Assembly: GCF_023156585.1 (NCBI RefSeq)
Contig: NZ_JALNMI010000002.1
Location: 164,379 to 228,378, forward strand
DNA: 64,000 bases
Reading direction: 5' to 3'
Source: Subsaxibacter sp. CAU 1640
GTDB lineage: Bacteria; Bacteroidota; Bacteroidia; Flavobacteriales; Flavobacteriaceae
Both the position numbers and the translations under genes were made by a program. The notes beneath the pieces were generated by a model. The model made no database searches, was not told the origin of the DNA, and saw only the letters and a list, made by a program, of their open reading frames with translations. How positions within the stretch are numbered: position 1 is the first letter of the stretch; the number at the start of each line of letters is the position of its first letter. Positions 1 to 9,221 of the stretch are shown here, piece by piece.

Positions 1-1648
1 TAAACCTCGTTTTGAAGCCAAAGATTATGCGCTAACCGAGGAGGTAATGAGAAAAGCGGGTGATATGGGCTTCCTGGGAGTCGCCGTACCAGAAGCTTAT
101 GGTGGATTGGGAATGGGTTTTGTTTCCACAATGATTGTATGCGAATATATTTCCAGTGGAACTGGATCATTCAGTACGGCATTTGGAGCCCATACAGGTA
201 TTGGGACGATGCCAATCACACTTTATGGAACAGAAGAACAAAAGCAAAAATACGTACCAAAATTGGCTTCAGGTGAATGGTTTGGTGCCTATTGTTTGAC
301 CGAGCCTGGTGCAGGTAGTGATGCAAACTCTGGTAAAACAACAGCTGAATTGACGTCTGATGGAAAGTCTTATAAAATCAATGGACAAAAAATGTGGATT
401 TCCAATGCTGGTTTCTGCAAATTGTTCATTGTATTCGCTCGAATTGAAAATGATAAAAACATCACTGGTTTTATTGTTGAAAATGATCCTTCAAACGGTA
501 TCACTTTAGGTGAAGAGGAACACAAACTTGGGATTAGAGCTTCTTCCACTCGCCAAGTGTTTTTCAATGATACAGTCGTTCCTGTTGAAAATATGCTATC
601 TGAAAGAGGTAACGGATTTAAAATTGCGATGAATGCATTGAACGTTGGTCGTATTAAATTAGCTGCCGCCTGCCTCGATTCACAAAGAAGAATCACAACG
701 ACGGCTGTTCAATATGCCAATGAGCGCAAACAATTTAAAACTCCAATTGCTGATTTTGGTGCCATCAAATACAAGTTGGCTGAAATGGCAACAAGCGCTT
801 ATGCTGGTGAATCTGCGTGTTACAGAGCTGCAAAAAATATTGAAGACCGAATTGCTTTAAGAGAAGCTGCTGGTAACAGTCATCAGGAAGCAGAGCTCAA
901 AGGTGTTGAAGAATACGCAATTGAGTGTTCCATCTTGAAAGTGGCTGTTTCTGAAGACGTTCAGAACTGTGCTGATGAAGGCATTCAGATTTTTGGCGGA
1001 ATGGGATTCTCTGAAGAAACACCTATGGAAGCTGCGTGGAGAGATGCTCGTATTGCAAGAATTTACGAAGGCACTAATGAAATCAACAGAATGCTTTCAG
1101 TTGGGATGTTGGTCAAAAAAGCAATGAAAGGACACGTTGATTTGTTAGGACCTGCAACTGCTGTGCAAAATGAATTGATGGGGATTCCTTCGTTTGAAAC
1201 GCCTGATTACTCTGAATTGTTTTCAGAAGAAAAAGAGATGATTGCAAAATTGAAAAAAGTTTTCTTGATGGTGGCTGGTGCTGCTGTTCAAAAATTCGGT
1301 CCAGATTTAGATGCACACCAACAATTGTTGATTGCAGCTTCAGATATTTTGATTGAAATCTATATGGCGGAATCAACTATTTTGAGAACAGAGAAAAACG
1401 CTAAACGTTTTGGAGAAAAAGCGCAAGAAGTTCAAATAGCAATGGCGAAACTGTACTTATACAATGCCGTTTCTATTGTAGAGAAAAACGGAAAAGAAAG
1501 TATCATTTCATTTGCTGAAGGCGATGAGCAACGTATGTTGTTGATGGGCTTGAAGCGTTTTGTGAAATATACAAACTATCCAGATATCGTGGATTTACGC
1601 AAGGCCATTGCCGAAAAAGTAAAAACCGAAAATAAATACTGCTTCTAA
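1..1648 (+). CDS. acyl-CoA dehydrogenase (5' end cut by window)
   Basis: Flavin-dependent acyl-CoA dehydrogenase of fatty-acid beta-oxidation, cytoplasmic. The reading frame is open to the first base of the window (codons in phase from base 2), so the ATG at 47 is internal and the N-terminus lies upstream. Visible motifs: AVPEAYGG in the N-terminal helical domain, CLTEPGAGSDA (FAD/substrate loop), WISNAGF, the QxFGGMGF-type C-terminal helix, and IYEGTNEINR, whose Glu (codon 1067-1069) is the expected catalytic base. About 200 residues follow that motif, which fits the roughly 600-residue VLCAD/ACAD9-like class, not the 380-residue short forms. An intrinsic terminator follows. Substrate chain length cannot be told. 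Confidence 0.93.
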   Translation, partial: KPRFEAKDYALTEEVMRKAGDMGFLGVAVPEAYGGLGMGFVSTMIVCEYISSGTGSFSTAFGAHTGIGTMPITLYGTEEQKQKYVPKLASGEWFGAYCLTEPGAGSDANSGKTTAELTSDGKSYKINGQKMWISNAGFCKLFIVFARIENDKNITGFIVENDPSNGITLGEEEHKLGIRASSTRQVFFNDTVVPVENMLSERGNGFKIAMNALNVGRIKLAAACLDSQRRITTTAVQYANERKQFKTPIADFGAIKYKLAEMATSAYAGESACYRAAKNIEDRIALREAAGNSHQEAELKGVEEYAIECSILKVAVSEDVQNCADEGIQIFGGMGFSEETPMEAAWRDARIARIYEGTNEINRMLSVGMLVKKAMKGHVDLLGPATAVQNELMGIPSFETPDYSELFSEEKEMIAKLKKVFLMVAGAAVQKFGPDLDAHQQLLIAASDILIEIYMAESTILRTEKNAKRFGEKAQEVQIAMAKLYLYNAVSIVEKNGKESIISFAEGDEQRMLLMGLKRFVKYTNYPDIVDLRKAIAEKVKTENKYCF

Positions 1649-1689
1649 AATAGACTAATTCAAATTAATTTTAGTTGTTTGTTGAAAAA

Positions 1690-1722
1690 GTCAATCCTTT
1701 AGTTTGGATTGGCTTTTTTTAT
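1690..1722 (+). terminator. intrinsic terminator after acyl-CoA dehydrogenase
   Basis: Inverted repeat CAATCC (1692-1697) / GGATTG (1706-1711) with an 8-nt loop, followed by a run of T. It lies between the dehydrogenase stop and the next gene. Confidence 0.75.
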
Positions 1723-1728
1723 TTTCTT

Positions 1729-1736
1729 TATCTTTA
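1729..1736 (+). promoter_or_regulatory. possible -7 element (TATCTTTA)
   Basis: TATCTTTA, one base off the Bacteroidota TAnnTTTG -7 consensus, directly after the preceding terminator and 20 nt before the ATG at 1757. This placement supports 1757 as the start and makes the upstream in-frame TTG/ATG region untranslated. Confidence 0.4.
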
Positions 1737-1756
1737 AGAATTCAATCTTAAAACTG

Positions 1757-3028
1757 ATGACAAAACCGTTATTTCTGTTGCTTCTTTGTCTTTCTACATT
1801 GGCATTCTCGCAATCCAACACAGAAGTTTTTCTATTCGATTTGAAAACTGATAATGATGTTTTCGAGCTTTCAAATATGAAAAACATATCAAACAATGAA
1901 GGCTATGACAATCAACCTTCGTTTATGAACAATAAAACCATTCTGTATGCTGGTACGCGCAACGGACAAACGGACATCGTAATGTACGACATCACTTTAG
2001 GCACTAAAACTTGGATTTCTTCTACTGAAGGTGGTGAATATTCGCCGTTGAAAATTCCTGATCAGTCGGCTGTTTCGGCCATTCGTTTGGATCCTGATGG
2101 CAAGCAATTATTGTATCATTATGATTTAAAAAACAATAAGAATTCGACTTTGATAGAGAATCTAGTAGTGGGATATCATAATTGGTATGCTCCAACTACA
2201 GTGATGTCAGCAGTTTTAGAGACAGATTATTTATCGCTTTATAAAACAGATACTTCCAAAAAAGAAAACCATAAATTACAGCAAAACATTGGTCGTTCCA
2301 TTCATAATATGCCAGGTTCGAAATTGGTCAGTTACATTTCAAAAGAAAAGGATAGTATTTGGGAAATTAAATCCATCGATCCTATATCAGGCACAACCAA
2401 ACTGATAATTGAAACGTTGCCTCTTTCAGAAGATATGTGTTGGTTAAGTGACCAAACCATCCTGATGGCAAAAGGCGGAACGCTTTATAAATTCAACCCG
2501 AAAAGTGATGAAAGTTGGACGTTGGCTGTATCCCTTTTAGACTATAACCTAACAAACATCACTCGCTTGGCCATAAGTCCTGATGGAACAAAACTTGCGG
2601 TCGTTGCCGAATTGATGAACCAACCATTGGAACCAAAATTAGAAAACATCAAATGGATTGCTGGCAATTGGAAGGGTGAAGCTTTCGGTGGACAAACCGA
2701 AGAAAATTGGAGTGAACCTTCAGGTGGCTCTATGATGGCAACATTCAAATTGATTAATGACGGAAAAGTCTCTTTCTATGAAATTGAAATCATTCGGGAA
2801 GTTGAAAATACTCTGATTTTACAATTGAAACATTTTGACAATGATTTGAAAGGTTGGGAAAGCAAAGATGAAACAGTCGATTTTCCTCTAAAGGAAATTA
2901 CAGCCACAAGAGTCGTTTTTGAGGGAATGTCTTTTGAAAAAGTAAGTGACAACGAAATGAATGTCTATGTGGATATTCATCAAGACAATGGTTCGGTGAG
3001 AACTGTCGAATTCAATTACAAAAAATAA
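1757..3028 (+). CDS. secreted beta-propeller-like protein with C-terminal DUF6265-type domain
   Basis: 423 residues. The start at 1757 gives a clean signal peptide (MTKPLFLLLLCLSTLAFSQ), so the protein is exported. Residues about 25-300 read as TolB/WD40-like propeller strands: the phrases QPSFMNN, AIRLDPDGKQLLYH and LAISPDGTKLAVV are PD40-type repeats. From about residue 310 a second domain begins with WIAGNWKGEAFGG and runs to the end, matching the DUF6265 pattern seen in Bacteroidota. Function is unknown; periplasmic or outer-surface sensing or binding is a guess. The next gene starts 2 nt after the stop, so the two are probably co-transcribed. Confidence 0.75.
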   Translation: MTKPLFLLLLCLSTLAFSQSNTEVFLFDLKTDNDVFELSNMKNISNNEGYDNQPSFMNNKTILYAGTRNGQTDIVMYDITLGTKTWISSTEGGEYSPLKIPDQSAVSAIRLDPDGKQLLYHYDLKNNKNSTLIENLVVGYHNWYAPTTVMSAVLETDYLSLYKTDTSKKENHKLQQNIGRSIHNMPGSKLVSYISKEKDSIWEIKSIDPISGTTKLIIETLPLSEDMCWLSDQTILMAKGGTLYKFNPKSDESWTLAVSLLDYNLTNITRLAISPDGTKLAVVAELMNQPLEPKLENIKWIAGNWKGEAFGGQTEENWSEPSGGSMMATFKLINDGKVSFYEIEIIREVENTLILQLKHFDNDLKGWESKDETVDFPLKEITATRVVFEGMSFEKVSDNEMNVYVDIHQDNGSVRTVEFNYKK

Positions 3029-3030
3029 AA

Positions 3031-3795
3031 ATGAAAACTAACATTGCAATTATCATCGTTTTAGCTTGTTTCTTCAGCTGCAAAAAAAATCAATCTGAAC
3101 CTAAAGAGACTCCAAGTCAAAAAAAAGAAACACAACTCATTGAAGTCAAAAAATCTATAGAACCTATCGTCATTGATGGTATTTCCGATGAACCCATTTG
3201 GAAGGAAACAAAATGGTATCCCATCGATCAATTATGGGTAGGACAAGCTTATGATTCCACAGATTTTCAAGGGCGATACAAGTTAACCTGGACGGACAAA
3301 TCCCTTTATGTTTTGGCTGAAATAATAGACGATTCTATTTTTGACCAGAGAGCAGATCCTCTCAAATTTTGGTGGGATGATGACTGTGTGGAAGTTTTTA
3401 TTGATGAAGATAACAGTGGTGGCGAGCATCAATATAATCATAATGCTTTTGCGTATCACGTAGCTTTAGATGGCAACGCTGCTGATATGTCCACAAAGGA
3501 AGAAGGCATATTGTTTAATGAGCACGTAGAGTCCAAACACACTACAGCAGGAAATGTGATGCTTTGGGAATTAAAATTCAATCTCTATAATGCTGAAACA
3601 TTTGATGAAACCAAATCGAATGATCCTGTGAAGTTGTCATCAGGTAAAAAGATTGGTTTCGCCATTGCCTATTGTGATAATGATGGCAGTCCAGAACGTG
3701 AAAACTTTATTGGCTCCATTCCAGTGGAAGGCGAAGACAAAAATCGCGGCTGGATTGACGCCAACATTTTTGGAACTTTGCTTCTAAAAGATTAA
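3031..3795 (+). CDS. CBM9-like carbohydrate-binding lipoprotein
   Basis: 254 residues. The N-terminus MKTNIAIIIVLACFFSCKK is a type II signal with Cys17 in the lipobox, so it should be membrane-anchored. After a Lys/Glu-rich linker the body (about 45-254) has the family-9 carbohydrate-binding pattern: IDGISDEPIWKETKW at the start, LTWTDKSLYVLAEI, and WWDDDCVEVFIDEDN followed by a GEHQYNHNAF loop. Members occur alone or on secreted glycoside hydrolases; here it stands alone. It lies 2 nt after the propeller gene and its stop codon overlaps that of the convergent GH15 gene by 2-4 bases, leaving no room for a terminator. Ligand is unknown. Confidence 0.8.
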   Translation: MKTNIAIIIVLACFFSCKKNQSEPKETPSQKKETQLIEVKKSIEPIVIDGISDEPIWKETKWYPIDQLWVGQAYDSTDFQGRYKLTWTDKSLYVLAEIIDDSIFDQRADPLKFWWDDDCVEVFIDEDNSGGEHQYNHNAFAYHVALDGNAADMSTKEEGILFNEHVESKHTTAGNVMLWELKFNLYNAETFDETKSNDPVKLSSGKKIGFAIAYCDNDGSPERENFIGSIPVEGEDKNRGWIDANIFGTLLLKD

Positions 3796-5597
3796 TTGGA
3801 AATCGTCTCCATCATTCGTTCTTCATCGGTAACATTTGAAAGGTTGATAGCGGTTTCTATTAATGCCAAATGTGAATAGGCCTGCGGAAAGTTTCCAAGC
3901 AAGCGTTTGGTTTTAAAATCGATATCTTCACTGAACAATCCCAGATGATTACTGTAAGACAATAATTTTTCAAACTGTTGCACGGCTTTCTTTCGTTCAC
4001 CAATCTTGTAAAGACTGTTGATAAACCAGAATGTACAAATAGTGAATGACGAAGAAGGCAAGCCAAAATCATCTTTGTTCTTATAGCGATACAAGAGGCC
4101 ATCATTGCTCAACTCTCTTTCAATCGCTTTCACAGTATTCATATATTTAGGATTTTTTGCCTCGATAAAGCCATAATTTTCCATCAAAAGCACAGCTGCA
4201 TCCAAGTCATCAGAACCATAAGATTGAGTAAACGCCTGTACTTTTTCATTCCAGGCATTATCCATAATGTCATTTTTGATTTCTTGTTCCAAGGTCATCC
4301 AACGCTGGATTTTCCGGTCTTTACCAAAAATCTTCGCCACCTTGATGGCTTTATCAACTGCAACCCAACAGAGTACTTTTGAAAAAGTGAAATGACGTTC
4401 TTCTGTTCTAAATTCCCAAATGCCCTTGTCTGCCTCTTTCCAATGTCTGTCAACCACCCAAACGATTCCTTTGGTGATGGTCCAGAGTTCTTCGGCGTTT
4501 TCCAAATCATTATTAAAATTTACCAACTGCTGATGAATCACATCCATCAAAATTCCGTAGATATCATTTTGTCTCTGTTGATAGGCTGCGTTCCCTATAC
4601 GAACAGGCTTTGAATTACCATAACCACTCAAATGGTCTAGCTTCATCTCCACCAAATTCTTTTCTTTATTGATACCGTACATTATTTGCAATTTTTCTTC
4701 CTTATCAGGAATCAAATCCACAATAAACTGTAAAAACCGTTTTGCCATTAATTTATGACCTAATTCTGATACTACTTTGATGACCATAGAGGCATCTCGA
4801 ATCCAGCAAAAGCGATAATCCCAATTACGCACTTCTCCCAGAGTTTCAGGCAGTGAAGTGGTAGCTGCTGCAAGTACAGCTCCAGTCTTTTGGTAACTCA
4901 AAAGCTTTAAGGTCATTGCACTTCGACCTATTTCTTTGTTATATTTTTTGTAAGAGGATGTCAATTCCATCCAATTGAGCCAATAGACCTTGGTTCGTTC
5001 CAATTCCAGCTTTGCACTTTTAAGGGATGGCAGAACTATTTTTTCGTTATAACCTATCCAAAAATAACCATCAGAAGTCAACTCAATGGTATCAGCATTT
5101 GCTATTGCTTCTTTATCAAAATCGCTGTAAAGAAAGAGCGTATCAAACTTTTCTTTGTCGGTTAAACTCACGATGAAGTCATCCTTCACATAAGTATTGG
5201 TTTCGCCAAGGGCATATTCCAATTTAGGTTCGTAATCTACCTTAAAAGTTGGCTTCCCTGAAATATGCTTTATAAAACGTATGATTTCTGGCGGATTATG
5301 GTAACGACCTGAATTCTTCTTATATCTCGGCATAAAATCGTGCACTTCAAACACATTGCCTCCTTCAGAAAATGTGGTCACGAGAATACAGGTATCGTGA
5401 ATGTATTGTTGAGAAATTTTATAGGCATCATCTACTACGAAGGCAAACTTACCTCCTATGTCATCATCCAATAGTTTCGCAAAAACAGATGGTGAATCAT
5501 ATTCTGGTAAACAGCACCAGTCAATGGAACCTGTTTTGGAAATTAATGCTGCACTTCGGCAATTACCAACTATTCCATAATCTAAATTATTTGTCAA
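3792..5597 (-). CDS. glycoside hydrolase family 15 protein (glucoamylase/trehalase-like)
   Basis: 601 residues, the usual length for this family. The N-terminal beta-sandwich carries the hallmark GNCRSAALISKTGSIDWCCLP, and the catalytic (alpha/alpha)6 barrel begins with NWDYRFCWIRDASMV. The C-terminal PQAYSHLALIETA motif is also typical. GH15 enzymes hydrolyse alpha-glucosidic bonds by inversion; some actinobacterial and archaeal members are trehalases. Because this gene is divergent from a trehalose-6-phosphate synthase/phosphatase fusion, trehalose turnover is the likely role, but specificity cannot be read from the sequence. The start is TTG at 5597: no suitable ATG lies near, and the family-typical N-terminus begins there. 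No signal peptide, so cytoplasmic. Confidence 0.88.
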   Translation of the reverse strand: MTNNLDYGIVGNCRSAALISKTGSIDWCCLPEYDSPSVFAKLLDDDIGGKFAFVVDDAYKISQQYIHDTCILVTTFSEGGNVFEVHDFMPRYKKNSGRYHNPPEIIRFIKHISGKPTFKVDYEPKLEYALGETNTYVKDDFIVSLTDKEKFDTLFLYSDFDKEAIANADTIELTSDGYFWIGYNEKIVLPSLKSAKLELERTKVYWLNWMELTSSYKKYNKEIGRSAMTLKLLSYQKTGAVLAAATTSLPETLGEVRNWDYRFCWIRDASMVIKVVSELGHKLMAKRFLQFIVDLIPDKEEKLQIMYGINKEKNLVEMKLDHLSGYGNSKPVRIGNAAYQQRQNDIYGILMDVIHQQLVNFNNDLENAEELWTITKGIVWVVDRHWKEADKGIWEFRTEERHFTFSKVLCWVAVDKAIKVAKIFGKDRKIQRWMTLEQEIKNDIMDNAWNEKVQAFTQSYGSDDLDAAVLLMENYGFIEAKNPKYMNTVKAIERELSNDGLLYRYKNKDDFGLPSSSFTICTFWFINSLYKIGERKKAVQQFEKLLSYSNHLGLFSEDIDFKTKRLLGNFPQAYSHLALIETAINLSNVTDEERMMETISN

Positions 5598-5675
5598 ATC
5601 TCTTCTTTTATATGGTGAAAACTTAATTTTTCATTAAATTAAAAAAAAAAATAAAAAGTGACCAACAGACACTCT

Positions 5676-7886
5676 ATGAATAAAACAATAATTGTTTCAA
5701 ACAGACTTCCACTCCAAGTAAAAATCGAAGAAAACCAACTGAATGTAACGCCAAGTGTTGGCGGATTGGCAACAGGCTTGAAATCTGTTCATTCTGAAGG
5801 TAATGGGCTCTGGATTGGCTGGTCTGGTGTTACTGACGAAGAGTTGAACGATGAGCTTGCCGAAAAGGTAAAAAAAGCTGTGACCAAAGAAAAGTGCGCT
5901 ACTGTCCCACTTTCGCAATATGACATCGACAATTATTATTTAGGATTTAGCAATAAGACGCTTTGGCCATTGTTTCATTATTTTATGGAATACACCGAGT
6001 TTGAAAATGAGCAATGGGAATCTTATAAAAAAGTCAATCAAAAGTTTGCTGATGTGGTATTGGAACATACTGATAATGGTGATACCATTTGGGTACACGA
6101 CTATCAATTGCTCTTGGTGCCCAAAATGATAAAAGATAAACGACCGAATACCACCATCGGTTTCTTCCTGCATATTCCATATCCATCCTATGAGATATTT
6201 AGAACCTTTCCTTGGCGTGAAGAACTGCTTCACGGAATGCTCGGTTCAGATTTGATAGGGTTCCACACCTATGATTATGAGCGTCACTTCTTCAGTTCGG
6301 TGAAACGAATCTTACGATTGGAAGTCAAGTTCAACGAGATCAGTTATGAAGACCGTATTGTAAAGGTGGACTCCTTCCCTATGGGAATTGATTACAAGAA
6401 GTTTCACGAGGCTGCGGAAAAGCATACCAATCAGGAAGCATCTGAACGTTCGGAATTGCAAAAACGATTGGATGACCATCTACAAGCTGATGATTCAACC
6501 AAATTGATATTATCAATCGATCGAATGGATTACACAAAAGGAATTCCTAATCGTATTCGTGCATTTGAATATTTCTTGAATACGTATCCTGAATTTAAGG
6601 AGAAGGTCCGTTTGATTATGTTGGCGGTTCCGTCACGTTCAGACGTGCCACAATACCAACGCCTTAAACGCGAAACGGATGAGTTGGTAGGACGTATAAA
6701 TGGGCAATTTGCCACTGTGAGTTGGACACCCATTTGGTATTTCTACCGTTCCATGCCCTTTGAAAATTTAATTGATTTATATACCTCATCAGATGTGGCG
6801 CTTATTACACCTATTCGCGATGGTATGAATTTGGTTGCCAAAGAATATGTTGCCACACGCACCAATAAAGACGGTGTTTTGATTTTGAGTGAAATGGCAG
6901 GCGCTTCCAAGGAGATGAATGAAGCTTTGCTCATCAATCCGAATAATTTTTATGGTATCGCAAAAGCATTGAAGTATGCCTTGGAAATGTCACTCGAAGA
7001 GCAGCAAAAACGAATGGGAATTCTTCAAAAACGTTTGCAACGCTACACGGTTGAAAAATGGGCTCTTGAGTTTATGAAAACCTTGAATGCAACGAAGCAA
7101 AACAACGGCACTATTGAAGCTAAAAAACTCACACATCAAGTTCAGAAAGAAATGATGATCGACTTCAACAAAGCCAATAAACGTTTGCTCTTTCTTGATT
7201 ATGACGGTACTTTGACAGGTTTTGTGGACAATCCTGAAGATGCAGTGCCAGATGAAGAGCTCATCACTATTTTAGATGCACTAAATAACCTTGAGAATAC
7301 AGATATTGTCATCATTAGCGGTCGTGATCGACCTACTTTTGAAGATTGGTTTGGCAACGAATCCTATAACTTGATTACCGATCACGGTGTTTGGTTAAAG
7401 ACAAAAGATGATGATTGGGATATGATTGAGCGATTAAAGACTGATTGGATGGAGCACATCTCACCTATCTTGGAAACCTTTGTCGACCGCACTCCAGGAA
7501 CATTCATCGAAAAGAAAAACTATTCCTTGGCGTGGCATTATCGCAAAGCCGATCCTGAATTGGCACAAATACGAACCGTAGAATTAAATACCGTTTTGAC
7601 CAGTTTGATTTCCAATAATGATTTGTCTGTTTTGCGAGGTAATAAAGTCATTGAAATCAAAAGCAGTAATGTCAACAAAGGTCGGGCAGCCGCGAGATGG
7701 TTGGCTAAAAAGAATTATGACTTTGTATTTACCATAGGCGATGATTGGACCGACGAATTTATGTTTGACGAAATGCCTGAAGACGCTTATACCGTTAAAG
7801 TTGGCTATAAGAAAACCCACGCCAATTATTATATCAAAGACTCCGAAAAAGTGCGCGAATTATTAAAAATGTTTATATCAAAATAA
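5676..7886 (+). CDS. otsAB: bifunctional trehalose-6-phosphate synthase / trehalose-phosphatase
   Basis: 736 residues: an OtsA-like GT20 domain (1 to about 470) fused to an OtsB-like HAD phosphatase (about 490-736). The synthase part starts with IIVSNRLPL and carries VGGLATGL, WVHDYQLLLVPKM, FFLHIPYPS, LSIDRMDYTKGI and the sugar-nucleotide site DGMNLVAKEY. The phosphatase has the HAD nucleophile motif DYDGT at 508-512, ISGRDR, and GDDWTDEFMF near the end. Together they make trehalose from UDP-glucose and glucose-6-phosphate. The ATG at 5676 is preferred over an in-frame GTG at 5658 because family proteins begin at this motif. It is divergent from GH15 with a 78-bp, very A-rich gap, and the M28 peptidase begins 3 nt after its stop. 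Confidence 0.95.
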   Translation: MNKTIIVSNRLPLQVKIEENQLNVTPSVGGLATGLKSVHSEGNGLWIGWSGVTDEELNDELAEKVKKAVTKEKCATVPLSQYDIDNYYLGFSNKTLWPLFHYFMEYTEFENEQWESYKKVNQKFADVVLEHTDNGDTIWVHDYQLLLVPKMIKDKRPNTTIGFFLHIPYPSYEIFRTFPWREELLHGMLGSDLIGFHTYDYERHFFSSVKRILRLEVKFNEISYEDRIVKVDSFPMGIDYKKFHEAAEKHTNQEASERSELQKRLDDHLQADDSTKLILSIDRMDYTKGIPNRIRAFEYFLNTYPEFKEKVRLIMLAVPSRSDVPQYQRLKRETDELVGRINGQFATVSWTPIWYFYRSMPFENLIDLYTSSDVALITPIRDGMNLVAKEYVATRTNKDGVLILSEMAGASKEMNEALLINPNNFYGIAKALKYALEMSLEEQQKRMGILQKRLQRYTVEKWALEFMKTLNATKQNNGTIEAKKLTHQVQKEMMIDFNKANKRLLFLDYDGTLTGFVDNPEDAVPDEELITILDALNNLENTDIVIISGRDRPTFEDWFGNESYNLITDHGVWLKTKDDDWDMIERLKTDWMEHISPILETFVDRTPGTFIEKKNYSLAWHYRKADPELAQIRTVELNTVLTSLISNNDLSVLRGNKVIEIKSSNVNKGRAAARWLAKKNYDFVFTIGDDWTDEFMFDEMPEDAYTVKVGYKKTHANYYIKDSEKVRELLKMFISK

Positions 7887-7889
7887 GCT

Positions 7890-9221
7890 ATGAAATACAT
7901 TGTTTGTCTGCTCCTATTTGTGAGCCTCGACGCATTTGCCCAAACAGATTCAAAAATTTATGACATCATACAGAATATATCTGCAGAGCGCATCAAAAAA
8001 GATGTGAAGACCTTGGCTGATTTTGGAACACGCCATACTTTGAGCGATACGGTTTCAAATACACGTGGCATTGGTGCCGCACGGCGTTGGATCAAATCAG
8101 AATTTGAAACAATTTCCAAAGATTGTAACGGCTGTCTGGAGGTTTTTTTTCAGAAGAATTTAGTAAAGAAAGGCGAGAACAACAGAATTACCAAGGATGT
8201 TTGGGTGACGAATGTGGTAGCCGTGCAGCGTGGGAGCAAATACCCAAATCGATATATCATTATGAGCGGTGATATCGACTCACGTGTGTCTGACCCTAAC
8301 AACTTCTCCTCTGACTCTCCTGGTGCCAACGATAATGCAAGTGGAATGGCTGGTGCTATTGAAGCCGCACGGGTTTTGTCAAAATATTCTTTTGAAAGTA
8401 GTATCATTTATGTGGGATTGTCGGGTGAAGAGCAAGGTTTGTTTGGTGGTAAAGGCCTTGCAGAATATGCGAAAGCAAATAATTGGGACATCATCGGGGT
8501 TTTGAACAACGATATGATCGGAAATATTGAAGGGGTTGATGGTGTGATTGACAACCGAACCTTTAGAATCTTTTCAGAGCCAGTTCCGCCTACCGAAACA
8601 GAACGTGAGCGTGCCTCACGACGATTTTATGGTGGCGAGGTTGATGGTATTTCTAGACAGTTGGCACGTTATATTTTCAAGACTACGAAAACCTATATGC
8701 CAGAGATGAATCCGATGATGGTGTATCGTTTGGACCGTTTTGGTCGCGGTGGTCATCATCGACCGTTTAATGATGTGGGTTATGCTGGTGTCCGAATTAT
8801 GGAAGCACACGAAAATTATACCCAGCAACATCAAGATATTCGTGTGGAGGATGGCATAGCGTATGGTGATACCTTTGAGCACGTCAACTTTGGCTACGCC
8901 CAAAAACTGACGGCTGTCAATGCCATTTGTTTAGCCTCCATTGCGTCTGCTCCACCTTCGCCTTCTACGGTTGCGATTGGCGGTATTGTAGAACCTTCGG
9001 CGAAATTGCAATGGAACAAGGTAGATGGCGCCGTGGGTTATAAGATTTATTGGCGCGACACCACCTCTCCTACTTGGGACCATTCGAGATATGTGGGTAA
9101 TGTAGAATCTTTCACATTGGAAGGCATCGTTATTGACAATTATTACTTCGGTGTGGCTTCCGTAGGTAAAGATGGCTATGAAAGCATTGTTACGTTTCCA
9201 AATCAAATCTTAAGAGAGTAA
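7890..9221 (+). CDS. secreted M28-family peptidase with C-terminal fibronectin-III-like domain
   Basis: 443 residues. Signal peptide MKYIVCLLLFVSLDAFAQ. The M28 aminopeptidase-like domain spans about 25-345: GANDNASG (Asp148 bridging ligand), LSGEEQGL (Glu180 base, Glu181 ligand) and NNDMIG (Asp208). The C-terminal 90 residues (AKLQWNKVDGAVGYKIYWR, then YYFGVASVGKDG) look like a fibronectin type III module. Odd feature: the first zinc ligand, normally His in a GHYDS-type motif, reads SGDIDSR, with Asp128 in the His place. Whether it is still an active metallopeptidase is open. It is 3 nt after otsAB, and its TAA overlaps the next ATG (TAATG). Confidence 0.87.
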   Translation: MKYIVCLLLFVSLDAFAQTDSKIYDIIQNISAERIKKDVKTLADFGTRHTLSDTVSNTRGIGAARRWIKSEFETISKDCNGCLEVFFQKNLVKKGENNRITKDVWVTNVVAVQRGSKYPNRYIIMSGDIDSRVSDPNNFSSDSPGANDNASGMAGAIEAARVLSKYSFESSIIYVGLSGEEQGLFGGKGLAEYAKANNWDIIGVLNNDMIGNIEGVDGVIDNRTFRIFSEPVPPTETERERASRRFYGGEVDGISRQLARYIFKTTKTYMPEMNPMMVYRLDRFGRGGHHRPFNDVGYAGVRIMEAHENYTQQHQDIRVEDGIAYGDTFEHVNFGYAQKLTAVNAICLASIASAPPSPSTVAIGGIVEPSAKLQWNKVDGAVGYKIYWRDTTSPTWDHSRYVGNVESFTLEGIVIDNYYFGVASVGKDGYESIVTFPNQILRE

